From Schoenoplectus triqueter (lineage: Eukaryota > Streptophyta > Magnoliopsida > Poales > Cyperaceae), in assembly GCA_964058805.1 (NCBI GenBank), contig CAXKVV010001222.1, forward strand, positions 1 through 32,535: 32,535 nucleotides of DNA. Direction: 5' to 3'. Made by a program: the position numbers and the translations under genes. This document shows positions 10,785 through 22,366 of this stretch, in pieces (the stretch's first letter is position 1; the number at the start of each line of letters is the position of its first letter). The notes below the pieces were generated by a model. It had not been told where the DNA came from and made no database searches. It was given only the letters and a program-made list of their open reading frames with translations.

Positions 10785-12712
10785 ATGTTGGGTATATTTC
10801 ACAAGCAATTGGCACACCCTCCTCCGGAGTTGAACAGCCCTGAGCCGGCTAACATACCGTCCGGCAAGCAGGGGCCCACTGCCAAACGCCAGCCGAAGAA
10901 CCCCGATGAAATCTTGCGGGATTTCCACTCTGCATATCCCAGCGACTCTTTCGCTGCCACTTTTGGTTGCGGAGCGGCTCTCGCATGTGTCGGGCCCCAG
11001 GGCCGCCAACTCGGCAAACATGAAAGGTACTGTAAGAAATACCATAGTATATAGCATGAAGAAAGACAAAATTCCAGGATTTTTATAGTAACAAAAACCA
11101 GTAAAAGCAGAACTTGCTGAATCTTCATCTTCTGGTACAGATATAGAGTTTAATTTTCAATTATGGTAGATATACAGGAACTTCAGGTACTTTGTCTTGA
11201 GAAATTATTTTTGAAGAAACATTATACAAAATCAGCAGTGTTCAAATTAGGCAAAAATTGATCAAACGTTTGTGTGAGAAAATAAAAGAATAAAAAAGAT
11301 CTGAAGTCTTGATTTTTTGAATAATGCAGACTGTTTTGTGGATTCGAGAATGTATACTGTATGTTCATCGGAAGACTCGATAATCTTAGCAGTTTGATCA
11401 GACAGTATGGCCTGAGTGGTAAATCCACCAATGAAGCCATGTTGGTTATAGAGGCATACCGGACCCTACGAGACCGTGGGCCCTACCCGGCAGACCAGGT
11501 TGTCAAGGACCTCTCTGGTTCCTACGCATTTGTCGTGTTCGACATAAGCCCGAATGACCCGTCTGTCTTCGCGGCATTGGTATACATTTCTTCCCAATAA
11601 TCTTAATTTTAATTGATATAGTTATGTATTCTATTGCCCAATTTAATTAATTAATTGAATGGTTTTTACCATGTGTTGAGCAGAGCAACGATGGAGAGAT
11701 ACCTTTGTTTTGGGGGATTAGTGGAGACGGATCGGTGGTGATCTGTGATGATAGAGAGATCGTCAAGGCTGGCTGTGGCAAGTCATATGCTCCTTTCCCA
11801 CCCGGTACGTGTACTATTCATTTGTTACAAGTCTTGAGTGTTATAATTTTTTACTTCTATTACTAGGGGGAAAAAAACCGTTCATTGTGTGGAATTTCAT
11901 AATTTTTAAAATATTTTTATCTAGTATTAATGTTATTATAAATAAAATATAATTTATATCTAAATTTATTGTAAAGACTTTTAAATTTTAAAATAAATAA
12001 ATTTATTATTTAATAAAAAATGATTAAAATATAATAATTGTTCTTCCCGGGTAAAAGTTTGTACAATACATAGTTTTCGTCTTTACAATAAATTTTAATA
12101 ATAATTGATGTTTAATTTATTTGATATATATATTTTTTTAGATTTTATTAATTTATGATAAAAAAATGGCAAAAAGAACGGAGGGAAAAAGTAATTTTGG
12201 TCGAAATCAGAATCATTCGTTTTGTGAAATCAGTCCATATTAATCGTAAATCAAAATATAAATATTTCGATTATTATAAAATATCACAACATCATAATTC
12301 AGTAAATATGCTCTTAAATATAGATATAGATTACTACGAGGTGTAGGCCGTGGCGACCAGCATTTAGAATTGTGCAATTTTTCTACTGAAAGACCCAAGG
12401 CCCAATATATATATATTCATCTTAGTTTAGCCCAGTGATGGACACTGCAGCATAAAAGATTTGCAAATGATTTTAATGGATAGTTTGATCATTCTAATGT
12501 GGGTCAATTTTGCATATTCAGGTTGCATGTTCCACAGTGAGGGTGGTTTGAAGAGCTTTGAGCACCCGATGAACAGGATGAAGCCGATGCCACGAGTCGA
12601 CAGTGAAGGTGTGATGTGTGGGGCAAACTTCAAGGTCGACACCTTCACCAAGACCAACTCGATGCCGCGCGTCGGCAGCGCCACCAACTGGGCTTCAGCA
12701 TGGGATCTCTAA
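10785..12712 (+). CDS. DUF3700 / Wali7-like protein (TSJT1/AILP1-type), 4 exons, 267 aa
   Basis: Exons are 10785-11026, 11330-11579, 11684-11804 and 12522-12712, all with GT-AG borders and matching phases; the sum is 804 nt ending TAA. The protein starts MLGIF and contains RQYGLSGK (about residues 107-114), the 'YGL' motif, and TLRDRGPYPADQV (about 129-141), the 'LRDR' motif that defines the family. A glycine-rich GSYAFVVFD strand follows near 147, then FWGISGDGS near 173, and the conserved tail ends NWASAWDL. The fold is that of class II glutamine amidotransferases, but those enzymes need Cys at position 2 and this protein has Leu, so catalysis in the usual way is unlikely. Relatives of about 250 residues are induced by aluminium, darkness, sugar starvation or auxin changes; the molecular role is unknown. 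Some 15 extra residues lie in the N-terminal third. Intron 3 (717 nt) carries AT-rich repeat DNA. Confidence 0.95.
11905..12185 (+). repeat. Dispersed AT-rich repeat inside intron 3 of the DUF3700 gene
   Basis: This part of the intron aligns with 17085-17376 over its whole length, in the same orientation. Shared words in the same order include ATATAATTTATATCTAAAT, TTATTATTTAATAAAA, TTGTACAAT and an identical 24-bp core at 12097-12120 and 17287-17310. The two copies are diverged. No inverted ends were found, so the class is unknown; an old transposon fragment is likely. Confidence 0.7.
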
Positions 12713-13392
12713 TGTTTTCCCTTTACTTTTCTTTCTTTTTACCTCTCTCCTTTCATCAGTTGTGTGGTGACTGGGCTATACTGGTTCTGTTGTAGTAACA
12801 ACTGTTTTCTGGCAATGCCCAACTTGTTATGGCTAATATTGTACAATAATTAGAGCGGTGCTTGTGTTGTATGATTTTAACTTTATGCAAGCTTTTTCCT
12901 TCTTTTTTTCTGACGACTCTGAGATCCAAAACATGATACAACGTAACAGTGAATGAGTGAATCCTCAATGATTTTTTTTTGAAAATACCTTCAACAAATA
13001 AAAAAGTGAGAATTAACTTTTAATCCAGTGGCAAAAGATAATATCTTTAAAATTATGGTATCACTGTTGAATTACGGAGTTATATATTTCCAAATGCTAA
13101 CAATTTTGGAAGCTAGTTTAATATAAATTAAACCTCTACTGGGTTGGGAACAACGAGGTGCGTATGTATATCGGTTCATTTTCTTTTGTCAAAATTTAAT
13201 TACACAACCGAAGGTGCCCAGAAGGAGGGCTCTAAATAGGACTGATTTATTTTTGGGTAAGTAGGGCTGAAATTTTAATGATTCAAATTGATTACATCTT
13301 TAATGTCTCAAAACCAATCTTATTTACTGTAATTCTGTAAATAAGTCATTTCAAAAATTGATTTGGGCCCAAAAGGCTCATGTCGCCTAGTT
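12713..13392. other. 3' UTR of the DUF3700 gene and intergenic DNA
   Basis: T-rich sequence follows the TAA. TTGTACAATAATTAGAG near 12838 and the GT-rich stretch to about 12872 are plausible polyadenylation-region sequence, but no canonical AATAAA stands out close to the stop. From about 12970 the DNA is intergenic and AT-rich with no recognised gene. Confidence 0.45.
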
Positions 13393-13514
13393 TTTCAAGG
13401 TGTGTGTCAACCTTTCACGGAGTCATTTATTAAAAATTTGGATTTAACAATTTTCAAGGTGTGTGTCAACCTTTCACGGAGTCATTTATTAAAAATTTGG
13501 ATTTAACAATTTTC
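13393..13514. repeat. Perfect 59-bp tandem duplication
   Basis: A unit beginning TTTCAAGGTGTGTGTCAACC occurs at 13393-13451 and again at 13452-13510 with no differences, followed by the first four bases of a third copy. Perfect identity in otherwise drifting intergenic DNA means the event is recent, or is an assembly artefact. Confidence 0.95.
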
Positions 13515-14450
13515 TGGATTTAAAAGGAGACAAAATAAGAAACATCAATCCTAATCATGTTCTGTACATAATCGAGAAAAACCCTATAATTTTCATCGAG
13601 ACCCGATGTTAAATTTTAAATTGTCGTAGTAGTTAAATTACTCGGCACTGATTGTTGGTACTCTATTCTCAAATTTTAATTTTTAAAATTCGAACAACTA
13701 ATCTGAGACATTTTGTGAAATTTTATATTCTTTGCGTTAATATTTTGTAAGAAATTAAATTTTACTACTAATTATTATACCATTATTAAATAGTATTTTT
13801 TTTAAATGTAATTTCATTCATCAACTTCTAGGTTAAAATAAAAATTCAAATATAAAAATTAAAAGTTCCTAACATAAATATTAACCTAACACGGATCACA
13901 AATCAATCCTAAGACTTACCAGTCCTAAACATACTACATGCCAGATACTACTTAGTAAACCCTAATTTTCAAAGCAACCTATGACAAATAACAATAATTA
14001 TTTTACTTACAAATTCTAGCTTTTTCCAGTAGCAATAGTTTTCTTTTTATTCATAAGCAAGGTAATACAACCTAAAAGATATTAGATTTTTTTATATTGG
14101 TATGAGTGTGTGTGTATCATATTTAGTGGCTTTTAGTGTTCTAAAAAGGGCGCTAAAACAAATATCGCTGTATCTTTATGTGACTAAAATTATCTTTTCG
14201 TGTGACGAAATGTAACATATCAAAAATAACGGAGAGAAGACATCATAATTAAACAAATTGTGTCAAATCATGACAGTGATGAAGCCAAACCAAATTTTAA
14301 GCAGGATAAATATTATTTAATGTCTTAGTACATAAATTTCATAAAAAAAATACACACGTTGGCAAAATCAAGGGGCAATGATCCCTCTAAAACCTGTGTC
14401 CTTCCGTCCGTAAATCATGACGTACAAATTTGCAATGTGTCGTGAGTCTA
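13515..14450. other. AT-rich intergenic DNA
   Basis: No gene, RNA or repeat structure was recognised. Stops are frequent in all frames. Confidence 0.5.
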
Positions 14451-14885
14451 CGGGTGTCAATGGGTCGGGTTCGGGTCGGGTTCGAATCGGATTATATTAT
14501 TTTATTATTATTTTTAATCCAATCCAAACCCGACCCGATTAAATTCGGATCAAAAAAATCTTGATCCATACCCGACTCGACGGGTTATAGGTCGACCCGT
14601 GTAAAATAATTAAATATTTATTAAATATTTTTATATAATTTTAAGCAATAAAATATTAATTAATTTATAATTAATCTTAATTAGTGTATATTTAAGTTTT
14701 AATCGGTACTAAATCACAAAATTATTTCAAAAATATATAATTAATCGGATCGGGTCGGGTTGACCCGAACCCGACCCGATTCGGGTCAAAAAAATTAAAC
14801 CCATACCCGACCCATTTATTTTCGGGTCGTGTCGTGTCGGGTCGGGACGGGTTAACCTGTCGAGTCGGGTCAAGAATTGACACCT
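14451..14885. mobile_element. GGGTCGGG-rich MITE, about 435 bp
   Basis: The ends are inverted: GGGTGTCAATGGGTCGGG at the left, and GGTGTCAATTCTTGACCCG as the reverse complement of the right end. The interior repeats GGGTCGGGT and its complement many times. It includes a hairpin at 14749-14780 whose arms are ATCGGGTCGGGTT and its exact complement around a 6-base loop. Elements with GGTGTCAAT ends and GGGTCGGGT arrays are a familiar non-autonomous DNA transposon type in eudicot genomes. A clean target-site duplication is not visible; both flanks contain AGTC. Confidence 0.65.
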
Positions 14886-16032
14886 TAGTCCTGACGCACA
14901 TACAACATATCAGTGCTATTTTTTTCACAATTTTATTTTCCAAAATTTATCCTTTTCATTTAAAAATATTAAAAATATTTAATTTTGTGAAATTGTATAA
15001 ATTATTATCATAAAAGTAAACAAAAATTTGAAAGTTCTTTCATGACTTATCACATAACAAACGAGTTCATGTGGCCAGTGCTCGTGTTATGTCTTATCAC
15101 ATAACACATAATGTACGTGTCCATGTCATGTGACCTACTGGAAAGGAGATGCATCCCACGAGAGAATTTGTCACACGATACACAGATTACACACGCGATT
15201 TTTAAGACATGCCATTTTTAAGAACTTCCGTGGCGTTTGCTTTGAACTGGGCAATTGAATTTTCAACATCGAGATGCATACATACGAGTAGTTGCACAAA
15301 TGGTCCAAATAGAAGTTTTAAAGCTCCTGCACCCGAATGCATGTGGCGGTAAGAAGGACACAATCATTCCTCCAACATAATCAAATGGGAAGTTGAATGC
15401 CCGCCCCTATTTGTCAACTATCAATCACTGACTTGTTAAGTCCCAATTAAATTATGTATCACCTATTTGTCAATGCATGTATAATGTATTCATCTTTAAC
15501 TTGTAATATTCTAGTAGAAAAACAAACAGTGCCGTTGCTTGGACACAATTATTTGGGCTAAAATATATATTTTTTAAATTAATTAGCACTTGAGGTTGAA
15601 TGAAAAATTATGATTTTGTGATATAATCATAATATAATACATCAAATACCATAGAAGATTGCGTAAGTTCAGATCTTGAGGGAATTGCAGAACAACCCCT
15701 CCCCGTTTTAATGAATATTCGTCCGTTGTAAAAATAGTGAGATATACACGTATATCAAAAAAATCGATATGAACTTTAATATCGATTTTGGATGAATATA
15801 GTCACGTTATTCATTTTTATTAATTAAAATTTTTAATTATTTTTATTAGTGGTATCTAAGTTTTATAATAGAAGTATAGTACAAAATTAAGTTATTAACA
15901 TGACTAATAATTCATATAACATAAGTAATATAAAGTTAATATGTATCCATTTTATTATTTACATAACATTTTTCATATCAATATTTTTTTTGAAGCATGA
16001 GGCGAACAACCTACCATATCAATATTGTTATA
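14886..16032. other. AT-rich intergenic DNA
   Basis: No gene was recognised. CTTATCACATAACA occurs twice about 48 bp apart, near 15045 and 15093. The open frame at 15900-16091 runs into the solo LTR and is not a gene. Confidence 0.5.
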
Positions 16033-16663
16033 ATAAGTGTTGGTGTTGGGCCCGCGATGGGTCCAGCCCAAATTCGGAAAAGAAAAAATAAATAAAATGA
16101 ATGGGTTAATTAAAAAGACTCGATGTGGATCTCTCTCCGAGTGAGAGAGTTAGACGCCAAGAAAAAAAAATTCATGTTAGACAGAGAAGGCGAGATTATT
16201 CGATTTTACTGTCTTTGATCGTATCGTGTTTTTTTTTGTTCGCAAAAAGAGAATTTTCCTACTTTTTCAAATTTAGGAATTTTTTTGGGTTTGAATAAAA
16301 TTAAGGTTTTAAAGCGGATATTGACCCGTGATGTGTATCTCTTATATTTTCTCTGCATTTGTAGGTGTACACCTTAAGTTTAGAATTTAAACTTGAGAAG
16401 AACAATTGTATCCGCTTATTAGTATATTAATAAAAATTTATCAGTGTGCCTCATAATTTTTTATCCTCCAAATTGAGAGGTTTTTTCACATAAAATCTTA
16501 TGTTTTTTATGATTGTGCTTGATATCTTTTATTTGACTTGCACTTAAACTATTTGATACCAACTGATATAGTGATAAATTTATCCATCTCTCTTTCTAAT
16601 TGAATTTAACAAAAGTACTTTTCATTTGACAATATATTATTTTAAGAAGAACCCAACAATAAG
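16033..16663 (+). mobile_element. Solo LTR, 621 bp, with intact 5-bp target-site duplication
   Basis: The segment 16038-16658 begins TGTTGG and ends CCAACA, the TG..CA inverted termini of an LTR. It is flanked on both sides by ATAAG (16033-16037 and 16659-16663). No primer-binding site, coding sequence or second LTR adjoins it, so the internal region was removed by LTR-LTR recombination. Orientation is inferred from T-rich sequence and a TAATAAAAA polyadenylation-like signal in the right part. It is a different family from the copia LTR at 687. LTR length and ends fit Ty1/copia, but superfamily cannot be proven without internal domains. Confidence 0.85.
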
Positions 16664-17084
16664 GAATAGAACGTACATGGCTTGCATCGATAACCAGTCA
16701 CCATATATAAAAGCTCTCCATTTATTTAAGTACAGCAATCCCAATTGTATTTTCAATTACTCGGAAAAGGATTAGATAATCTGCAAGATTTTATGATCAT
16801 GTATTGATCACACGACAAAAAATAAGGCGCATTTGTGGTGGCATGAAAAGAGTCAGGAATATTTAAAATTTTCCTCTCTGAGAAATCAGAAAAGCAGCGT
16901 GTGTTAGGACTTGTTTACTTCTTTCTTTATTTGAATCCAACATTAACAATAAATTATTAGTGCAATACGAAAATATCTCAAGGCTTAAGCAGTTCGAGGT
17001 AAATCATTTCGTTCCACCCAAAGTCAAAGCTGTCAAAAATAGCAACCCTTAAAAAGCGCCTGTTTTCTTTTCTAATTAACACGT
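16664..17084. other. Intergenic DNA
   Basis: Nothing recognisable as a gene or RNA. The sequence is AT-rich with no repeat structure that I could see. Confidence 0.45.
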
Positions 17085-17376
17085 TTAAAAATATTTATAT
17101 CAAAAACTAATTTTATTATAAATTAATAATATATTTTACTTAAATATAATTTATATCTAAATCAATTACAAAAACTCTTAAATTTTTAAATAAAATTAAT
17201 TTATTATTTAATAAAATATGATGTACAAAATATGATTTTTTTTCCGAGTATGGTTGTACAATGCACAGTTTTTTATAATAAAACTTAATAATAATTGATG
17301 TTTAATTTATTTTATATACAATTGTTTCTTTAAACTTATAAATATATGGTAAAAAAATAACTAATGAAATGGAGAG
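17085..17376 (+). repeat. Second copy of the dispersed repeat found in DUF3700 intron 3
   Basis: It aligns collinearly with 11905-12185 and shares a 24-bp identical core at 17287-17310. Similarity may fade out gradually to the right, where both copies keep TATGGTAAAAAAAT-like and GGAG(A/G)GAAAAA-like words. No terminal structure was found. Confidence 0.7.
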
Positions 17377-18201
17377 AAAAATTGAGTTTGACTTAAATAT
17401 GATTTATAAACATAATATTTTTCCCTTTTTAATAAAGTTATATAAAATAGATAGGTTCTTATTTTAAAAAAATAAAAATATTTGATTATTAATTTATGTG
17501 ATGGATAAATTTTTTTTAGACCTCTCATTATTATATGAAAAAAATAGAAAATGAAATGAACCGAAAAAATGATACTAATCAAAATGTGAACCGTTAGGTT
17601 TTAAAAATATTGATCTATATCGTTTGATTAAGTGTATTTTAGTCATTAAAAAAATACAGAAAAACTGAATATTAATGAATAAATTCAGTACATACATATG
17701 CTCTTTATAATTTACAGTATAGATATATACATATAGATATACATAACTGGCATACAAATATCGTGTATGTTTATTGCGGTATTCTGTTTCAAAGTCAAGT
17801 GCGCACGCACGACCAGGTTCATTTCAATTTAATTCGAAATCAGCTAGAACATTAAACAAATTTTTCAAAGAAACTTTCATGGTATAAAATTGCTAAGATA
17901 CTCTATTAAAGGAAATGTCCAAAAAAAAGAAAAGAAATCAGCACGTCGGTTCAAGGATATTTGTATTTGCTCTCAAGTCCCCGTAGTTCTCATAAAAATA
18001 TGCTCCTCACAATCTCGTTAATTCTCTCGAAATTAGAACCTTTAATCGAACTTAAAAAAATATTCTACCACTAAATTTATCATATATATATATCCTCAAA
18101 TATACAGTCTCTGGTTTTTAGACCTTGAACCATTATTTTTAGGCCTAGACACTTTTAGTTTTACCATTTTAGAAGAGATCAACAACAAAAATCAAGAGCT
18201 C
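17377..18201. other. AT-rich intergenic DNA and DUF4228 upstream region
   Basis: No gene was recognised. Minus-strand open frames at 17361-17582 and 17575-17757 are low-complexity (Tyr/Ile/Phe-rich) products of A/T sequence. Confidence 0.45.
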
Positions 18202-18208
18202 TATAAAT
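18202..18208 (+). promoter_or_regulatory. TATA box of the DUF4228 gene
   Basis: TATAAAT in GAGCTCTATAAATTAAG is 72 bp before the ATG at 18274. That predicts a leader of about 40 nt that is A/C-rich with no upstream ATG, a typical plant short leader. Confidence 0.7.
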
Positions 18209-18273
18209 TAAGAACTCCTGCAGGTATCACGGAGAAACACCAAATTACATCCTCCACAACATAATTCACAACA

Positions 18274-18873
18274 ATGAGTTGCTTGTCGTCAAGAGCACTG
18301 TCTTTCCCAGTTGAGAAGGCATCTAAGGTCGTCATGTTAGACGGCACTCTTCGGGAGTTCTCTCGGTGCACGACAGCAAACTATGCAATGGAGGAGGAAT
18401 CTGATTGCATCATCTTTGACACCAACAAGTTGCATGTCGGGGAGAACATCTTGCCACTCAAGCCTGATGCTGAGCTCGAGTCAGATCATACGTATATGCT
18501 ACTTCCTCAATCAATGTCACATCATCGACTTGATTCAGTTGACATGGAAAAATTGTCGGTGAAGGTCAAAGAGGCGGTTTTAATGGTAGCCGTCGAGAAC
18601 AAGAGGGGTAGGTCGAGTTCCTTTTGTGGCCTGAGAGAGATGTTATCAGGACAGGAAATTGAAGAGAAAATAAATCACAGAGAAGAGATGAGGGAGAAGA
18701 AAGAAGGTGAGGATGTGAAGATGCGCAAAACAGAAAGTAGAGGGAAGATAACCAAAACAAGAAGCTTCTCAGGTGAAGGGAAGAATGAAAAGAAAGTAGA
18801 AAATAAACAGAGCAAAATCCAGTATGTATGGTACCTAGGCTTTGCTAGTTTTCCAACTGAAGAAGATTACTAG
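18274..18873 (+). CDS. DUF4228 (PADRE) domain protein, 199 aa, intronless
   Basis: One uninterrupted frame runs from ATG at 18274 to TAG at 18871-18873. The N-terminal part shows the family pattern: a beta strand (KVVMLDGTLREFS, residues 18-30), the TTANYAM segment in place of the usual 'VTA..VL', CIIFDTNKL near 45, and LPLKPDAELESDHTYMLLP (about 60-78), the conserved 'pL.pd.eLe.g..YfLLP' signature. Residues 100-190 are strongly charged (Lys/Glu/Arg-rich) and probably disordered, ending IQYVWYLGFASFPTEEDY. There is no signal peptide or membrane segment. The family is plant-specific; many members respond to pathogens or abiotic stress, and the biochemical role is unknown. The TATA box, short leader and lack of introns are typical of fast stress-responsive genes. 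Confidence 0.9.
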   Translation: MSCLSSRALSFPVEKASKVVMLDGTLREFSRCTTANYAMEEESDCIIFDTNKLHVGENILPLKPDAELESDHTYMLLPQSMSHHRLDSVDMEKLSVKVKEAVLMVAVENKRGRSSSFCGLREMLSGQEIEEKINHREEMREKKEGEDVKMRKTESRGKITKTRSFSGEGKNEKKVENKQSKIQYVWYLGFASFPTEEDY

Positions 18874-21800
18874 GATGGTTAGGTTTTTGAATTGTACATA
18901 CTGGCAAATTGTTCATTATGTTTTTATTGGATTAATATTTGCTACCAAATTTAATTGACTAGCAATTCATGCTTGCAAGACTCTCGCTTTTTTCGATGTG
19001 TTGCTTAATTTTATTTGTCACATCCACACAACCGGACAAAATAAAATTTCAACAGCATACATTACCAGTAACAAGTAAAATGCCAAAACTAATTAAATTT
19101 TCTTCGGATTTCAGTTTCACTTAATTAGATTACAGCAGTACAAATCAGAATATTATATGATACTGAAATCAGCAAAATAAAGTACCGTATCAATTTATTT
19201 AAAAAAAAAGAAAAATAAATATATGGGTTATGTACTTCAAATCCGCAATCATCCAGTTTACAACCTTAAAATTATTGCGTTATGTAGTTCAAAAACTGGA
19301 ACCCTCGATGTGAAGTACAGATAATAACAATCTAATAATTAAAATATAACACGATAATGAGTTTCAAAACCACAATGTCTCTGATATATATAACATCATC
19401 GGTATATATAAAATAAACATGTATAACCTTTTTTTGTTTTCCTGTATACAAATAATTCATAGTGAACATACCACCATTGTCAATAAGTATAACGGCCTCC
19501 CCTACAATTTAAATTAATGTACGTCAACTGCATATAATAGAAAAAGGAAGGGGAAAAAGGCACTTTGAACGAGCATAACATAATGACAAAGTTGTTGATA
19601 GTTGAAAACATCAAACATATATTATTGTATAAACATGATTCTATATCTAAATTAACTGAGCCAAGTCCAAATAGCTCATGGGGACGATTTCTTATTGCAA
19701 TAAGAAAAGAAAATTGACAGGTCATCGGAATTTTAGTAAGGCTCGTGAGAGCTTATTACAACAAGAAAAGAAAATTGAATAAACACCCCCAATAAGCCCA
19801 AATGATTTTGGTTGGATCATCACTTCAATTACGATTTTAATAGTTGTCTAAATCCAATTTATTTTTTCATGGTTCTTCTCATTGTTTTAAAATGAAACCG
19901 CATGACTATATATGCAATCCACTTGTGTTTATACAGTGCAATGTCATATACATAAAAATATGTATCCGCATATTCAATAGTATTATCATATTAAGTTTAT
20001 AAAATTAACTATATGATATATTTTATGTAAAAAATTAAAATTACATTAATATCTTAATATTTTTTAAATTTTATATTATTTTTAAAAAATAAATGATATT
20101 AAAAACTTTTTTATTATGCAGTAGTTAATTATATGTATACTGAAATGTATATTTTAAAATATTGGTTCTCCTTGAATTCTGACACAGAGAGGGGAGCGGT
20201 AATTAAGTAAATTAAAATTAAAGGATGAAGATGCGTAGGGAAATTGCCTAATTAGGTTTTGTTGTTTAACCGCTTTATAAATATATACCAGTTTGTTACT
20301 TTTGGTTTGCTACTGCTAATTTATATATTATAATCTTTCTACGTCAAAATTCAAAAATGTTATTATATTTTAATACAAAATATGATAACAAATAAAGTAA
20401 AAAACGAAACAATTCCTCAATTGCTTTTATGCAGTAATTATAGTTTTCTAAAAAAATATATAATTAAATTTTAAAATTGATAAATTCTTTAATGTAATAA
20501 TATCTTTTAATAAAGAGATATCATCAATTGTATAACTTTTAATATTGTAAATGAGTTATGAATTTAACAAAAAAATTAATATTTTCGTTATATTCTATAC
20601 ATCATATAAAATCTCTAAAATATATAATGATTGCGTTCTCTCTAAAAATTAATTAGTAAATTTCTATCAATTTTGATTGTTACGGAATCAAAACACTCAT
20701 ACATTTAATAAAAACAGACACGACAGAAACTATCAATATACACACACGAGCTCACGTTCCACATTGGAATACACTGGACCATCCAAATTTATAACATAAC
20801 TTTTATTTTAGGTAGGTGCTATTCGCACCGAAATTTTTTTCGTAGATCATTATGCCTGTTCCAGTTAAATCTAGATTCATTACTGTGATAACTTTCCAAA
20901 TACAATTTTGTTGTCTGATATGAAATCAATCATATCGTTCTTGTCTGATATTTTCTTTCCACGCAGCCTGACTAGTCTCGAGCCTAAATCAATCATTGTT
21001 TCAGACTATCTTCCTTTTGTTTTGGCATGTTACCAGACTGGGTGGAACCATAATTTGAACTTAGAGGGGTCGGATCCAAAATTGAAAAAAACTTTCTATC
21101 GTTTCTATCGGATTTTACAAAAATCAAATATATGACTAATGGGTAGATTTTCCTATTCCTTCAAAGAAACAAAGATGATTCTAATATTTATGTGAAAAAG
21201 ACCCAAATCCACTAAAACCATAACAAAGTATCTCTTAAAGCCAACCAAAATAAAAGAAATAGAGTCGGAAAATATTAAAAATAAAAACTAATCAAGAGAA
21301 TATGCAATTGAAGACCCTGGAGACTGGAGAAGTGGAGATACCTCTTGAGCGTTGTAGACAGAGAGAGAGTCCAGAAGAGAGACTGAGAGAGACAAGAACG
21401 ATATGAATCACCATTCGCTAGAGAGGAAATGTATGCGTCTCTGCGAGACTACGAGTCGAGCCGGAGCGAAAGGAGAACGCTAGATCCTAGAGAGGAAATC
21501 ATGAAACGAATCGCTAAATCATCGTAAAAGGAAATGGATCGTTTTTTTTTTCATTTTTTTCCTTTAACACACCTCTAAATTGAGACACAAGATGGATATA
21601 AAGTGTCTCATCACTATAATGATTATGGAATGAAACCATGATTATCTTGAACGCCTCAAACACTTACAAGTATAATCCATGAGGAGAGCTAACCTACCAA
21701 AACACCTTTAACAAATATCTCTATCTCTAATACGCTATGCAGTACTAAATCACAAATAAGATGCAAACACCAAATTTTGTGCAGCTGATTAACATATTTT

Positions 21801-22366
21801 AAACTCAATCGCACCATATTTTTTCACATAATTTACCACTCAACCCAACAAGACACTTGCAGGCTACAAATTCTTAGATGATATATCTGCCAGCTACACT
21901 CAGAATCAGGTTGGCGTCATAATAACAATAAGTTCATGATTCGAAAAACATTCAGTTAGGTCAAAAATTCAACGTTCAGGTATAATACGAGTATAATTCA
22001 AAAATAGTTCGTTTCATATAATATAAATAAAATATATATTATAATAATAAAATATTAAAAATTATAAAATTCCATATAAAATAATATATAATATGTTTTT
22101 TGCCGAATAATTTGCGAATAAAATATTTTTTTGGTCAAAAAAATATACTGTGTATTAAACTGACGAATTATTCATGAAATATCTGACTATAAATAAAAAA
22201 CGAATTATTCACGAAAAACCTGCGAATCTTGTTACTATGGTTAGCATGTGTACATCAAGTACAAATGACGGAAGCACATGAAAGGCCACACCAGTGGCGC
22301 CACAAAGGTAACTGTGTTTCAGTTAACTATTGTATAATATAGAGATCAGTGTTGTTGTCAGTGAAA
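18874..22366. other. Intergenic DNA between the DUF4228 and KTN80 genes
   Basis: No gene is supported. The open frames at 19480-19725 (minus) and 20908-21135 (plus) have no domain. A 27-bp near-repeat (CTTATTGCAATAAG.. type) occurs at 19691 and 19752. A purine-rich, GC-richer stretch at about 21300-21535 contains CTAGAGAGGAAAT twice (near 21418 and 21488). Around 22080-22225, CGAATTATTCA(T/C)GA occurs twice. The last 120 bases, 22240-22366, are the likely KTN80 3' UTR on the minus strand; no obvious AATAAA was seen. Confidence 0.5.

Noticed and set aside
10668..11128. Minus-strand open frames of 133 and 109 residues opposite DUF3700 exon 1
   Set aside because: They are antisense shadows of a GC-richer exon, with no domain and no gene structure.
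18566..18760. 64-residue minus-strand open frame within the DUF4228 gene
   Set aside because: It is the antisense of the Lys/Glu-rich region and gives a Leu/Ser-rich shadow product.
21300..21540. Purine-rich GC-richer stretch considered as a gene relic or organellar insert
   Set aside because: No open frame with domain similarity and no sequence I recognise as plastid or mitochondrial.
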